The notes beneath the pieces are model-generated. The model was not told the DNA's origin and ran no database searches. It saw only the letters and a list, made by a program, of their open reading frames with translations. The position numbers and the translations under genes are program-made. A DNA stretch of 13,900 nt, taken from Parvularia atlantis (Eukaryota; Opisthokonta; Rotosphaerida). Positions 1-9,477 of this stretch are shown here, piece by piece. Positions within the stretch are counted from its first letter, which is position 1. The number at the start of each line of letters is the position of its first letter. The stretch spans positions 1 through 13,900 of the forward strand of contig CALSCO010001822.1 in the NCBI GenBank assembly GCA_943704415.1. Reading direction: 5' to 3'.

Positions 1-36
1 CCCCCGCGTCGTGCTGACCACGCACGCGAACGCCAG
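1..36 (+). other. 3' end of an intron of the Sec23/24-like gene
   Basis: The first 36 bases read as the tail of an intron. A CTGAC branch-like motif lies at 14-18 and the CAG acceptor ends at 36. An in-frame stop at 15-17 rules out coding in the frame of the following exon. The donor is outside the window. A second possible acceptor ends at 62; it would drop about nine residues. Confidence 0.55.
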
Positions 37-2543
37 ACGACACGCTCCCGCGCGCGCGGCAGCTCGTCTACCTGCTCGTGGCGGGCCTGGCGGACAACCA
101 CGAGCACGTCGCCGCGATCAAGCTCGGGCTGCAGGCCGCGGCTGAGGGTGCGATGCGTGCGCCGTGTGCGCACCCCCTGACGCGCTCTCGCGCAGCGATA
201 CCGCCCGGCGCGAGCGTCGGCCTGGTGTCGTTCTGCCGCGGGCGCGTCTTGCTGCACGACCTGGGCAGCGCCGAGCGGGCGCACGCGCGCGAGGTGCTGC
301 TGCCGCTCGCGCCGTCCAACGCCCCCGTCGCACACTCGGGCGTGCTGCTGGACGACGTGTGCCCGCTGGCGGACTTTGTCACGCCGGTGCGCGGCACGGC
401 ACTGGCAGGCTCGGCGGCGGGCTCATACCCCCGCGCGCGCACACGCGTGCAGATGCACGCGAGCAAGAACGCGTTCGCCGTTGCGGTGGACGGCATCGGC
501 GACGAGGCCGTGCGCGGTATGGATCTGACAGACGAGGTCTTTGTGTCGTCGGTCAACGCGCTCCTCGAGTGGATCTCGGCGGCAGACGAGACGGCCGGCC
601 TCGTCGGTGCGGCGTGTGTGATTGGGCGAGGGGCACGCGCCCTAATCCCCCGTCGTAGTCAACATGCAGATCTTCTGGTGCACGGGCACGGTGCCGCGCG
701 CCCCGGACGTGGCCGTGGCCGCGACGGCGACCAAGGGGCCGGCGCCAGTCGAACTGGCGGCGCAGGACCTGGCGATGCGCGCGGTCGTGCTCGGCACGAC
801 GATCACGGGCTTCACGTTCCTGGACGGGCACAGCAGCCTCGGAGCGCTCAAGCCGCTCTTTGTCGAGACGGGCGGGACGCTGCACACGTACGCGGCCGAC
901 ACCGTGGCACAGTTGCCGCAGGACGTGTGCGTGCTGCGTGCCCGTTCTGTCCCGCGCGCGTGAGCCTGAAGGGTGACACGCAGACACCGCGTAGTCTCGA
1001 CGCCCGTCGGCTACCAGTGCCTGCTGCGCTTGCGCACATCGTACGGCTTCCGCGTGGCGCGCGCGTATGGCCCGCTGCACGCCGACGCGGAGCACGCGGG
1101 CCTGTACCGCATGGCCGGGTGCTCGGTACACACCAACGTGGCTATGGACTTTGAGTTTGACGACGCGATCTCGTTCGACGAGGCGATGATCATGGCCAGG
1201 TGCGCCGCCCGCTGCTGCTGCTGCTGCTGCTGCTCCTGCACGATGGCAGCTGCACGCTCACCTGCGCGCGCGCAGCCCGGCCGACATGGCGCTGCAGCTC
1301 GCATTCTCGTACGTCGTGCCGGTGCCCACGGCGCTGCTGGGCGACGAGGAGGGTGCGCGCGCAGACCGCGGGTCGCGCAGACGCTCGCTGAGACGTGTGG
1401 CGTCAGGTGGCGACGCGGACGAGGACGCGGCGCAGATGCGCTTCACGCTCGTGCGCAAGCTGCGCATCGTCACACTGTTTGTGAACCGGTGCGGGACCGT
1501 GCGCGAGCTGCACAAGCACATCGACGCGGCCAGCGTGCTGGCGCTGCTCACGTACAAGGTCTGCCCTGTGCACGGGCGGCGTTGGCGTCAGGCGCTCACA
1601 GCTCGGCACAGGTCATCCGCTCAGCGCAGACGCGCGGACTCGTCGAGGCGCGCATGCTGCTGCAGGTGCGGTGCGCGAGCTGTACTTGCTGGGACGCGGG
1701 TGCCAACCGTGTACGCGCGCAGGACTGGCTGTGCGTCGTGCTGGCGCGCTTCAACGAGGCCCGCAACAGCGAGCACGCGAGCGCGATCGGCTCAACGGCC
1801 CCGATGGTCGACGTGCACCTGATTCAGCACCAGTCGCTGCGCGTGTGTTGCGCGCGTGCGCTCTTGCCGGCCGCGCGCAAGCTGATTGCGCGCGGGGTGC
1901 AGGCGGTTGTGCGCGGCGTGTACGGCCTTCTGCGCAGCCCGATGCTCGACCCGGCTCACCCGGCGCAGGCGCGCGCGGCGGCCGAGGCGCAGCTGAGCGC
2001 GCTCAGCCCCGCGCACCTGTACACGGCCGTGTACCCGCGGTTGCACGGGTTGGACTCGTTCGAGTGCCGGCACCGCACGGTGCAGTCCCGTCGCCTGCGG
2101 TGTGCGCTGCTGCTGACGGGTATGTGCCAGGTCGTCGGCCTGTCGCGCCAGGCCATGGTCGCGAGCGGGTGCCCCGTGCTCGTGCTGGACGCGTACACGC
2201 GCGTGCTCGTCTACATCAACGTGACGGCGTCAGACATGGGCGCGCGGCCGAAGCGCGACAGTGCGCTCTTGCCCGTCGGTCGTGCTGAGCCGTCACTCAC
2301 GCGCCGCGCGACGCAGGCCCGCTCTGGGCGTTCATCAACGCGCTCAAGGCCGACCGCCCGATTGTGCCTTCGGTGACCTTCCTCCAGGCGGGCACGGGCG
2401 ACGCGATGCTGCTGGAGGACTACCTGCTGGACGACCGCGGGCTCGTCGGTGCGGGGCCCGAGGGCCTCACGTGCTCGGGGCTGGAGGACTTTCTGCAGCA
2501 GATGGCCGTGCTCGTGCAGAGGGAGGTCGCTGCGAGCAAGTGA
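37..2543 (+). CDS. Sec23/Sec24-family COPII coat-like protein, divergent, 5' partial
   Basis: The C-terminal 624 residues or so of a Sec23/Sec24-like protein; the upstream part with the zinc finger lies outside the window. Exons: 37-147, 196-386, 453-606, 659-926, 984-1199, 1276-1352, 1407-1558, 1612-1665, 1723-1842, 1903-2079, 2131-2260, 2317-2543. All junctions keep phase. The trunk (von Willebrand-like) fold is suggested by a hydrophobic strand LVYLLVAGL, then PPGASVGLVSF, later LVVNMQIFWCTG and the GGTLHTYAAD segment. The beta-sandwich (SYGFRVARAYGP), a helical region (LYTAVYPRL) and a C-terminal gelsolin-like part ending FLQQMAVLVQREV follow in family order. Known family role: the inner COPII coat that binds Sar1 and cargo at ER exit sites. 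Identity is weak, so I cannot separate Sec23 from Sec24 or from a divergent paralogue. The next gene starts 49 bp downstream. Confidence 0.68.
1212..1232 (+). repeat. (CTG)7 run inside an intron
   Basis: Seven CTG triplets lie within the 76-nt intron 1200-1275 of the Sec23/24-like gene, the longest intron seen here. The run sits between donor GTGCGC and the acceptor ending at 1275. It probably accounts for the extra length. Confidence 0.85.
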
Positions 2544-2592
2544 CCAAGTGACTACCCGGGCTGTACACAGAAACGCTTAGACTGGCCACGTA

Positions 2593-5500
2593 ATGGCCGC
2601 GGACGGTCATCGCCTCACCGCGCCGGGCGAGGCGGGCGCGGGCACGTCGTGGCTGCCCGGGCTGACCGTGCAGCAGCTGACGGCCGAGGGCCCGACGACG
2701 AGCGCGCCGCAGTTTGCGGGCGCAGACCTCGGCGGCGGCATGGGCAGCAGCGTCACGGGTGGCGGCATGGGCAGCAGCGTCACGGGCGGCGACGCCAACG
2801 GGTACACGTGGGAGCAGCAGCTCGAGCACCAGTTCCTCGCCAGCCACGCGCACCCGTACTTTGCTGCGAGCGGCTCGCTGCAGTGGGCGCCGCTGCTCAG
2901 CGCGCCGCCGCCGCCCGCCAGCATGCCCAACAGCACGGCCGCGGCAGCCGTGGCGGCCACGGTCGGCGCGTGGCAGCACCTGCCGTACGGGACGTGGGCC
3001 GTGCCGCCCGCCTACACCGCGTACCCGCTCAGTCTCGCCCCGACCTCGGCCACGTACGAGTTCCATCTGCAGCACATGCACGGCGTGCCCTTCCTCACCG
3101 CCATGCAGCCCGGGCTTGAACAGCGCGCGGCGCAGCACCCGGGCGGCCGCGACTTCACCGCCGTGTGGGGCGCGCGGGCCAAGCAGCGCGCGCGCCGTCC
3201 GCGCAAGCAGCTTGGCGAGTCGCGCCGGCGCCGGGCGCGCTTCAGCGACGACGACGACGACGACGACGACGATGACTACGACGCCCGCGGCGCGCCCGTG
3301 GCGAGCGAGGCCCTCACGGGTCCGCGCAGCATGTCGGTCAGCAGCCTGCTCAACGCCAACAGCCCGCAGCTAGGACGGGTGCGGCGTGCGCTTGCGCTGA
3401 GCTCGCGCTGCCCTGCTCATGCGGCGTGCAGATCGTCGACCTCACCGACGACGCGAGCATGGGCGACTGGGTGTCCAACGCGTCCGACGACGAGCGCACG
3501 GCTGAGCCGCCCGAAGCGCCGGCGCCCGAGCAGCACGAGCGCCTGCCCCTGCCGCGGCCGTGCTACCTCGTGCGTGTGCACATACGCGCTGCCCTGCGCT
3601 CCCCGCTCTCGCTCAGCCGCGCGTGCGCACACTCAGCGTCTCCTCGCCGACGCCAACGACGACGGCGAGCTGCCGCCGAACGCCGACGTAGGTGACTTCC
3701 TCCAGGTGGTGCAGTTCTGGACTACGTTCCGTACCACGCTTGGCTTCGTGAAGGAGTCGTCGGACGTGCTGCCGTCGGGGCGCTGTGCGTGCGCCTGGTT
3801 TGGCGGCGCGCCCGTTTCGCAACTGAACGGCCGCCGCGCAGTCGCCTACGACCTGCTGGACGCGCTGCGGCCAAACACAGGCGCGCGCACGCTGCCGCTG
3901 CTGGTCGCGTGCCTGCTTGGCTTCCTGCACGATGGTGCGGGGCCAGCGCGTCATCGCGTCGTGGTCGTCTGACCGGCTGGCCACCCGCAGACGCCATCGC
4001 GCACGTCAGCGCCGTGCAGCCCGACACGATCGAGTTTGAGGACCCGAGCGAGTACATGAGCAGCCTCAGCCCGGCCGAGCGCCGCAAGGAGGCCGACGGC
4101 TACCTGGCGTTGCAGGCGCCGTGGCGCACGCTACGACCGGACGAGCACAACGCGGGCGAGCTGGCGCGGTTGTACCTGCTCACGCGCTTCCGCAAGAGCG
4201 CGCTGCAGCCCGCGGACGACACTAGCACGAGCATCGCGGAGCAGCTGGCCAGCGTACGGCGTGCTTTCGCGTGTGGGGGGCCCATCGGCAGCGTGGCTGA
4301 CGCTGCGACCGCGCGGCGCAAGGACACGCTCGACGCGCTTAGTGCGCGCGACAAGCTCGCGCTGCTGCGGCAGCTGTGCGACGACTGCATCTCCTCGGCG
4401 GTGCGGCGGTGCGACCGTGCTGCCCGCGGCTCACGTGTGCCGCCCGCCACCAGCGCGCCCTCGCCACGCTCGCGGCGTGGCACGAGAGCATGAACGGCAG
4501 CGTGCGCTTGCTGCAAGCGACCATCACGCTGACCAACCGGCGCGTGCGCGAGCACCAGGAGGTGCGGCCGTGCGCTTGTCTGCCTGGGCTGCCACTGAAA
4601 AGCGTGCGAGCGCAGATGGAGCGCATGGTCGCGCGGCTGCAGCGCGAGCGCGACACAATCGTGCGACGCGCGCGGGACCGGCGCGACGGCCTGGGACGCG
4701 CCTCGGCGGTGCGCTGCGCATGTTGTGCGCGCTCGCACGGCTGATGGGGGCCTGCAACGCAGGCGGACGCGTTTGAGACGGCGGAGGAGACGGCCGACCG
4801 CGAGCGGCAGGTGCGCTCGGTGCAGCGACCGGGTAGGCGTGCGGCGGCTCACGGTTTCGGACCCGCAGACGACCAATGCGATCGAGGCGGTCACGGACGA
4901 TGAGCGCCGCGCGCTCGAGGCGAAAGACGCCGAGCTCGATGCGGCAAGGAACGCGCTGCGGACGCTGGTGAGCAACGTGAGCGCGGACGAGCCCCTCAAC
5001 GCCACATCTGCCGCTGTGCGCACGGCACGGTTTGTGCGATGGCCGCGTGCGACTGACGGCACACGCGCAGCTCAACGAGCTTCAGCAGACCGTGCGCACG
5101 AGCTCGCGCACGGCGCCGCTCGGGCTGGACCGCGAGTTGCGCACGTACTGGGCCGTGCCGTGCCTGCACGCGCTGCTGCTGCAGGACCCGGACGACCGCT
5201 GGTGGGCGTACACGACCGCGAGGTGCGCGCACGGGTGCTGGCCCGTGGGCGCACGTGTGTGCTGAGCGGCTGCTTTGGGGCTACACAGCGCGCTGCGGTC
5301 GCTGCTGCAGTGCCTGGACGCGTGGCACGAGGATGAGCACATGCTGCTAATCTCGCTGCGCCGGCTGGGCTTTGCACTGGCCTCGGACGAGGGCCGCACG
5401 ATCGTGCACGCGACGAACGGGCTCGGCGACGCCGACGGTGAGGCGAACGGCGACACCGACACCGCGGCAGCACCGCCCACCGTCGTCTCGCTGGGCGAGC

Positions 5501-6688
5501 TCATGCTGATGCCGCCGCGCTGGGTCGTCGAGGCCAGCAGCCCCGTGCAGGAGGCGCAGCGCGTGCTGGCCGCGGTGGCCGCCCAGGTGCGTGCGACGTA
5601 CGCGGGGCTGGCGTGGCAGAGGCCGTCGGGCAAGACCGGCCTGATCAAGACGCGCGGTGCGCATCAGCCTATGGCCGTGCGCCTGCTATCATCTAACGTG
5701 CGCTGCAGAGTCGGCGGTGCTGCTGCTGGACGCGCTGCTGAGCGTGCGCCCGCCCATCAAGGCGTACCGGCACCAGCTCGCGACCGTGCGCTTCCTCGTG
5801 TCCGAGGCGACCACGGGCGACCAGCTGTGCCTGCAGGCGCAATTCCTGACGGTGCTGATGGACAATGTGCTGCGCGGCAACGCCAGTGGCGCCGGCAACG
5901 TCGAGTCGCGACCGGCGCCCGGAGCGGGCCCACGCGCGTCGTCGCTCGCTGCGACGCAGAAGCGCGCCGCGGCCCGAGCGCAGAGCGAGGACGATGACGA
6001 GTTTGAGGAGGCGCTTGTTGTGGGCTTTGAGCTGGACGAGGCGGCGCAGCGGGCGTCGCCACCACCTGCCAGCCGCGGCAAGCGCAAGCCGAGCGCGCCC
6101 GCCTCGGGTGCGAGTGCCAAGCCGACGGCCGCCAAGCGTCAGGCCAGCGAGCCGGCAAAGCCGAGTAATGGAACAAGTGCCAAGCCGAGCGTCAAGCGCC
6201 AGGCGAGCGAGCCAGCGGCGCCGGCAAAACGGTCGCCCGCGCGTCGCCCGCCTGCGCCGGTCACCCCTGCGCCCGCTGCCCCGGTGCCCGACGCAACCGA
6301 TCGGCCGGCCAAGACATCGTCGCGCCGCGCGAGCAAGGGCGCTTCGTCGGCGGCGACAGCCGAGCCGCGAGCGGATGCGGCGCTGTGCAGCGTGTGCCAC
6401 GCGGTGCGCGCCCTGCCACTTGCGCGTACGTGGCTGACAAGCGCACAAACGTGCAGGTCGAGTGCGCGATGCAGGGCGACTGGGACCGCCGCGCTGATCT
6501 GATCGAGTGCAACATCTGCGCCAAGTGGTTCCACCCGATGTGTCTCGTGCCGGCGCGGTCGCGGCCCCCGCGCGGGGCGTGGCAGTGCGACGCCTGCGTG
6601 CGTGCCCGCGTGCCGGCGCTTTGGACTCGTTGCTGACGCTTTCGCGCCACGCGTACAGACCAAGCTTCTCAAGCAACTGCAAGGATGA
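2593..6688 (+). CDS. DDT-WHIM-PHD finger protein, ISWI-accessory-subunit-like
   Basis: Predicted 1118 residues. Exons: 2593-3378, 3432-3569, 3637-3784, 3842-3934, 3991-4400, 4454-4561, 4616-4708, 4763-4810, 4869-5015, 5071-5222, 5289-5656, 5709-6403, 6457-6597, 6659-6688. The N-terminus is Gly/Ala/Pro-rich, then comes a basic cluster and ten Asp. A DDT domain (about 325-389) shows FLQVVQFWTTF and AYDLLDAL. A WHIM1-like helix (about 504-525) has DKLALLRQLCDD. A charged helical linker precedes the WHIM2/WSD motif LDRELRTYWAVP with DRWWAY (about 674-703). A Lys/Pro/Ala linker leads to a complete C4HC3 PHD finger (CSVC, CNIC, HPMC, CDAC) ending at about 1109. In relatives DDT-WHIM binds ISWI ATPases and linker DNA, and PHD reads histone tails. 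No WAC or bromodomain is seen. An optional extra intron at 4254-4322 would also keep frame. Confidence 0.82.
2734..2787 (+). repeat. 27-bp tandem duplication in coding sequence
   Basis: Two adjacent 27-nt copies (2734-2760 and 2761-2787) differ only at the last base. They encode a duplicated nine-residue GGGMGSSVT unit in the disordered N-terminus of the DDT-WHIM-PHD protein. Confidence 0.9.
3247..3276 (+). repeat. GAC triplet run encoding poly-Asp
   Basis: Eight GAC codons followed by GAT and GAC give ten consecutive Asp just after an Arg/Lys-rich segment. This is a basic-then-acidic low-complexity patch, common in nuclear chromatin proteins. The codons are nearly uniform, so recent slippage is plausible. 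Confidence 0.9.
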
Positions 6689-6719
6689 TGTAGACTGAAC
6701 GTGACAATTGATTGCAATC
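6689..6719 (+). promoter_or_regulatory. 31-bp tandem intergenic gap with a palindrome
   Basis: This is all the DNA between the stop of the PHD gene and the ATG of the kinetochore gene on the same strand. It must hold, or share with flanking coding sequence, a 3' end signal and a promoter. It is AT-rich for this window. A perfect 12-bp palindrome, TGATTGCAATCA (6709-6720), has the A of the start codon as its last base, and CAATTG lies at 6705-6710. Regulatory function is inference. Confidence 0.4.
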
Positions 6720-7426
6720 ATGGCTGAAGCAACGGTGACAGCGCGCGACGTCCTCGCGCGCTTCGTGCTCGGCTCGCGCCTGTACGACGAGATGAGCCTG
6801 GACAAGTTCCGCGACCTGTTCCCGGCCAAGTTTCGGTGCGTGCGCGCACTTGCTCTCGTGTGCGTGTGCGCACGCAGTGCCGACGCGCCCGGCGCAAGCG
6901 ACGACGAGGACGTGTGCCTGCTGTTCAAGCAGTTGCAGGCCGAGCGGCGACAGATCCGCGAGCTGCTGCGGCACAACGTCGACGCCGAGGCCCACGCGCT
7001 CGACCGCGAGACCAAGCGGGTGCGCTGCGCAGCACTCGGCCCGCAGCAGCAGCTCACGGCCCCGCCCTCGGCAGCGGCGCGTCGCCAGCACGTCGCTCGA
7101 CGTCGCGGTCGACCACCTGCGCCAGCGCGCGCGCGACCTCGACGCCGAGATGCGCCGGCTCGAGACGCTCTGCGAGCTTCACTACGCCAAGCTGGAGGGG
7201 TGCGTGCGTCGTGCACGCGCACCTCGCCACGGCTGAGGCGCAGGCCGGCCAGCTTTGACCAGGCGCTGGCCGCCGTTGCGCTGCCCAGGCCGGCAGACCC
7301 CGCCACCGTCACGCTCGACGGGACTAAGGTGCGCATGCAAGGCACGATTGCATATGCAGCCGTGGGCCGACACGCGCGCGCGCACAGAGCGTCGCGGCCA
7401 ACTTGAGGGCAGCAGCAAGCAAGTAA
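6720..7426 (+). CDS. Cnl2/NKP2-family kinetochore protein (candidate)
   Basis: Predicted 158 residues in five exons: 6720-6835, 6899-7019, 7075-7199, 7253-7328, 7388-7426. The N-terminus fits the Cnl2/NKP2 pattern: a helix with VLARFVLGSRLYDEMSL, then KFRDLFPAKFR, then LLFKQLQAERR and a long charged helix. A second coiled-coil-like part (LRQRARDLDAEMRRLETL) follows. Members of this family belong to the fungal CCAN/COMA-associated inner kinetochore and pair with Nkp1-type partners. Two acceptors are ambiguous: 6877 instead of 6898 adds seven residues, and 7243 instead of 7252 adds three; both stay in frame. The last intron (7329-7387) is chosen because it has a normal length and ends in a short helix; without it the frame would stop at 7406. 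It converges on the kinase gene with 29 bp between stop codons. Confidence 0.62.
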
Positions 7427-7455
7427 CGGTTATTTTTAAGTGTGCACACTCCCCG

Positions 7456-9450
7456 TCAGCGTCGTGCGAGGCTCTGGCGCGCCCACGCGGCCACATCGGC
7501 GATGTGCGCGACAAGCGGCGGCTGCAAAAACGTGTGCGCCTGCGTACGTGCGCTTCAGGCGGCGTGCATCGCCGTCGCTCACGCACCAGCAGCTCGCGCG
7601 GCCCCGGGCGCGCGCGTGAGTCCTTGATCAGGCACTGCTGCACAAAGTCGCGGCACGAGGCGCTGTAGGCGTCCGGCGGCAGGCTCGGCGCGGGGCTGTT
7701 GACGACGAGCGAGAGCAGCTGGAACGGCGCAAGCTGCGCAACCTCCTCGCGCGTGGCGGCGCCTGCGCGTGCGTGTCGGCAGCCCGCGCGCGTGGCACAA
7801 GGCGTCTTGTCGCACCGTCGCCAGCGTACGGGAAGCGCCTCGTCGCGACCTCGATCAGCGTCAGGCCGAGCGACCACACGTCCGAGCGCACGGTGTACTC
7901 CTCGCCGACGATCTTCTCGGGCTGCGGCGCGCGGCCGCTGCGTGAGCCAGGTGCCAAACGCATACACACAGCGCGCACGCGCGCACCGCCATGTACGCGT
8001 TCGTGCCGGCGTATGTGCGCGCGAGCGAGTTGATCAGGCGCGCGCTCACGCCAAAGTCGCACAGCCGGACGTGGCCGTCGCTGTTGACGAGGATGTTGGA
8101 CGGCTTGATGTCTGCGACGGCCGGCGCGCGCGTGAGCAGGCCGGGCGGGCGCGGTGTCGGCTGCGCACCGCGGTGGATCACGCGCACGTTCTCGTAAAGA
8201 TACAGGAGGCCGTTGAGCACCTGCGAGCGCGCGCGCGCGGTCACGCACCGCCGCAAGTCGAGGGCGCAGAGGGCGCGCACTGCCATCGAGATGTAGCTGA
8301 GCACGGGCTCAGGCACGGCGCCGGCTGCGCGAGCCACGGCGTCGAGCGAGCCGCAGTCCATCCACTCGGTGCACATGCAGATCAGGCCGCGCGAGAAGTA
8401 CGCGCCGTAGAAGCCGACGATGTACGGCGAGCGGCACTCGTGCAAGACCTGCAGCTCGGTCAGGATCTGCCGCTGGCCGTCGTCCTGCACGGTCACGAGC
8501 ATAGACTGCGTCGTCGTCGCGCGTGAGAGGCGCGCAGCCAAAGCGGTCGCGCACCTTGACGGCCATGAACACGCCGTCGCGCACACGCTGCGCCTTGCGC
8601 ACGACGCCGAACGCGCCGTGCCCGACCACCTCAAGCACGCGCACGTCTTGCTCGTTGAGCCCGCTGGCCGGCGCATTGGCCGCGCGTCAGCACGCGCATC
8701 GCGCGTCAGCCGGCGCCGCACCCGGAGAACTGGTACACGGGCATAGCCAGGGCCAGCGCGTCGTCAAAGCGCTCGGGTGGTGCAGCAGCAGCAGCAGCAG
8801 CAGTAGCAGCAGCAGCAGTAGCAGCGGCAGCGGCGGGTGCGGGTGCGGGTGCGGGTGCTGCGGGTGCAGCGGGCGGAGACGGCTCGGGCGTGTCGCCGTC
8901 GAGCGTGACCTTGAGGTTGAGCATGTTGCGCCCGAGGCCGCGCGGCTGCGCGACGGGCGGCTGCTTCCGGGGCCGTCAGCACCGCACGCAGCAGCAGCAG
9001 CGCACGGGCGCACCGCCTCGGCCGGCGCCTGGTCGACCAGCAGGCGCACGAGCGGCGACGTGTGGCACTGCGGCATGTGCGAGCGCGAGTTCAGGCCGCG
9101 CGAGACGAGGCTGGCGGTGCGGCCGCACGAAGCGCAGGAACCCGGCGTAGTCGTGCTCGGTGCGGACGGCGAGCACATCGTGCTCGCTGGCGCCGCACTG
9201 GTACCGCACGGCCACAGGCATGAGGTACTCGCGCTGGAGCATGTCCTGTGCGTGCGCGGTCAGCGCGCGGGCTGTGCGCGGGCGCGGGCGTGCCATGAAG
9301 CCGACAAACGACGTGTTGGCCGCAAAGTGGATGCGCCGCAGCTCGCCGCGGTACAGGCACTTGAGGTGCACCTGCGCACGGCCGGGCGGCGGGCCTGAGC
9401 TGCGCGCAGCAAGCGCCGCGAGAATGGTGACGCACCAGGTCCGCCGGCAT
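7456..9450 (-). CDS. PB1-domain MAP kinase kinase (STE7/MEK family)
   Basis: Predicted 459 residues, 12 exons (transcript order): 9450-9436, 9371-9294, 9245-9129, 9067-9014, 8960-8722, 8663-8555, 8505-8281, 8220-8169, 8111-7987, 7921-7816, 7762-7587, 7539-7456. An N-terminal PB1-like domain (about 5-70) begins [17 protein letters not shown] Pro/Ala-rich linker follows. The kinase domain (about 175-450) has the Gly loop GHGAFG (182-187), ATP-anchoring Lys204, helix C Glu221 in [14 protein letters not shown] Asp297 in HRDIKPSN, DFG Asp315, and the MAPKK activation segment NSLART with Ser325 and Thr329 as likely MAP3K targets, then APE at 338-340. It should phosphorylate a MAP kinase on Thr and Tyr. 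PB1 plus MEK recalls animal MAP2K5. The acceptor at 8964 is an alternative to 8961. Its start codon is 27 bp from that of the divergent neighbour. Confidence 0.88.
8782..8832 (-). repeat. CAG/CTG triplet run encoding poly-Ala
   Basis: Seven plus four CAG triplets (plus-strand sense), interrupted by TAG, lie in the linker exon of the MAPKK gene. Read on the minus strand they are GCT codons with ACT interruptions, giving an Ala-rich stretch with two Thr. A GCACCC-type Pro-Ala repeat lies next to it. The tract separates the PB1 and kinase domains and looks disordered. Confidence 0.85.
9246..9293 (-). other. Probable GC-AG intron in the PB1 region of the MAPKK gene
   Basis: With a GC donor after ATG (minus strand GCACGC) the intron is 48 nt with CTGAC and CACAG near its end. 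It yields a 13-residue first helix, as PB1 folds usually have. A GT donor 12 nt upstream (intron to 9305, 60 nt) also keeps frame but shortens that helix by four residues. I prefer the GC form weakly. Confidence 0.45.
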
Positions 9451-9477
9451 GCTGCGAATTGTCGCACCCGGGTTGGC
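9451..9477. promoter_or_regulatory. 27-bp divergent gap between two start codons
   Basis: The MAPKK gene (minus) and the acidic-protein gene (plus) start head to head with 27 bp between their ATGs. Any shared promoter must extend into one or both first exons. The gap includes GAATTGTC; its complement shares the 7-mer GACAATT with the gap before the kinetochore gene (6703-6709). No TATA box is visible. Confidence 0.4.

Noticed and set aside
148-1902. Introns of length divisible by three that read through openly (such as 148-195, 387-452, 1666-1722, 1843-1902), suggesting coding insertions
   Set aside because: They have standard donors and CAG acceptors, and removal restores family-like spacing. 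Open introns are expected by chance when stop codons are scarce.
5693-7345. A 550-residue open frame on the minus strand
   Set aside because: It is antisense to well-supported exons with conserved PHD and linker sequence. In DNA this GC-rich stops are rare, so long shadow frames are expected, and its product is Arg/Ala-rich with no recognisable domain.
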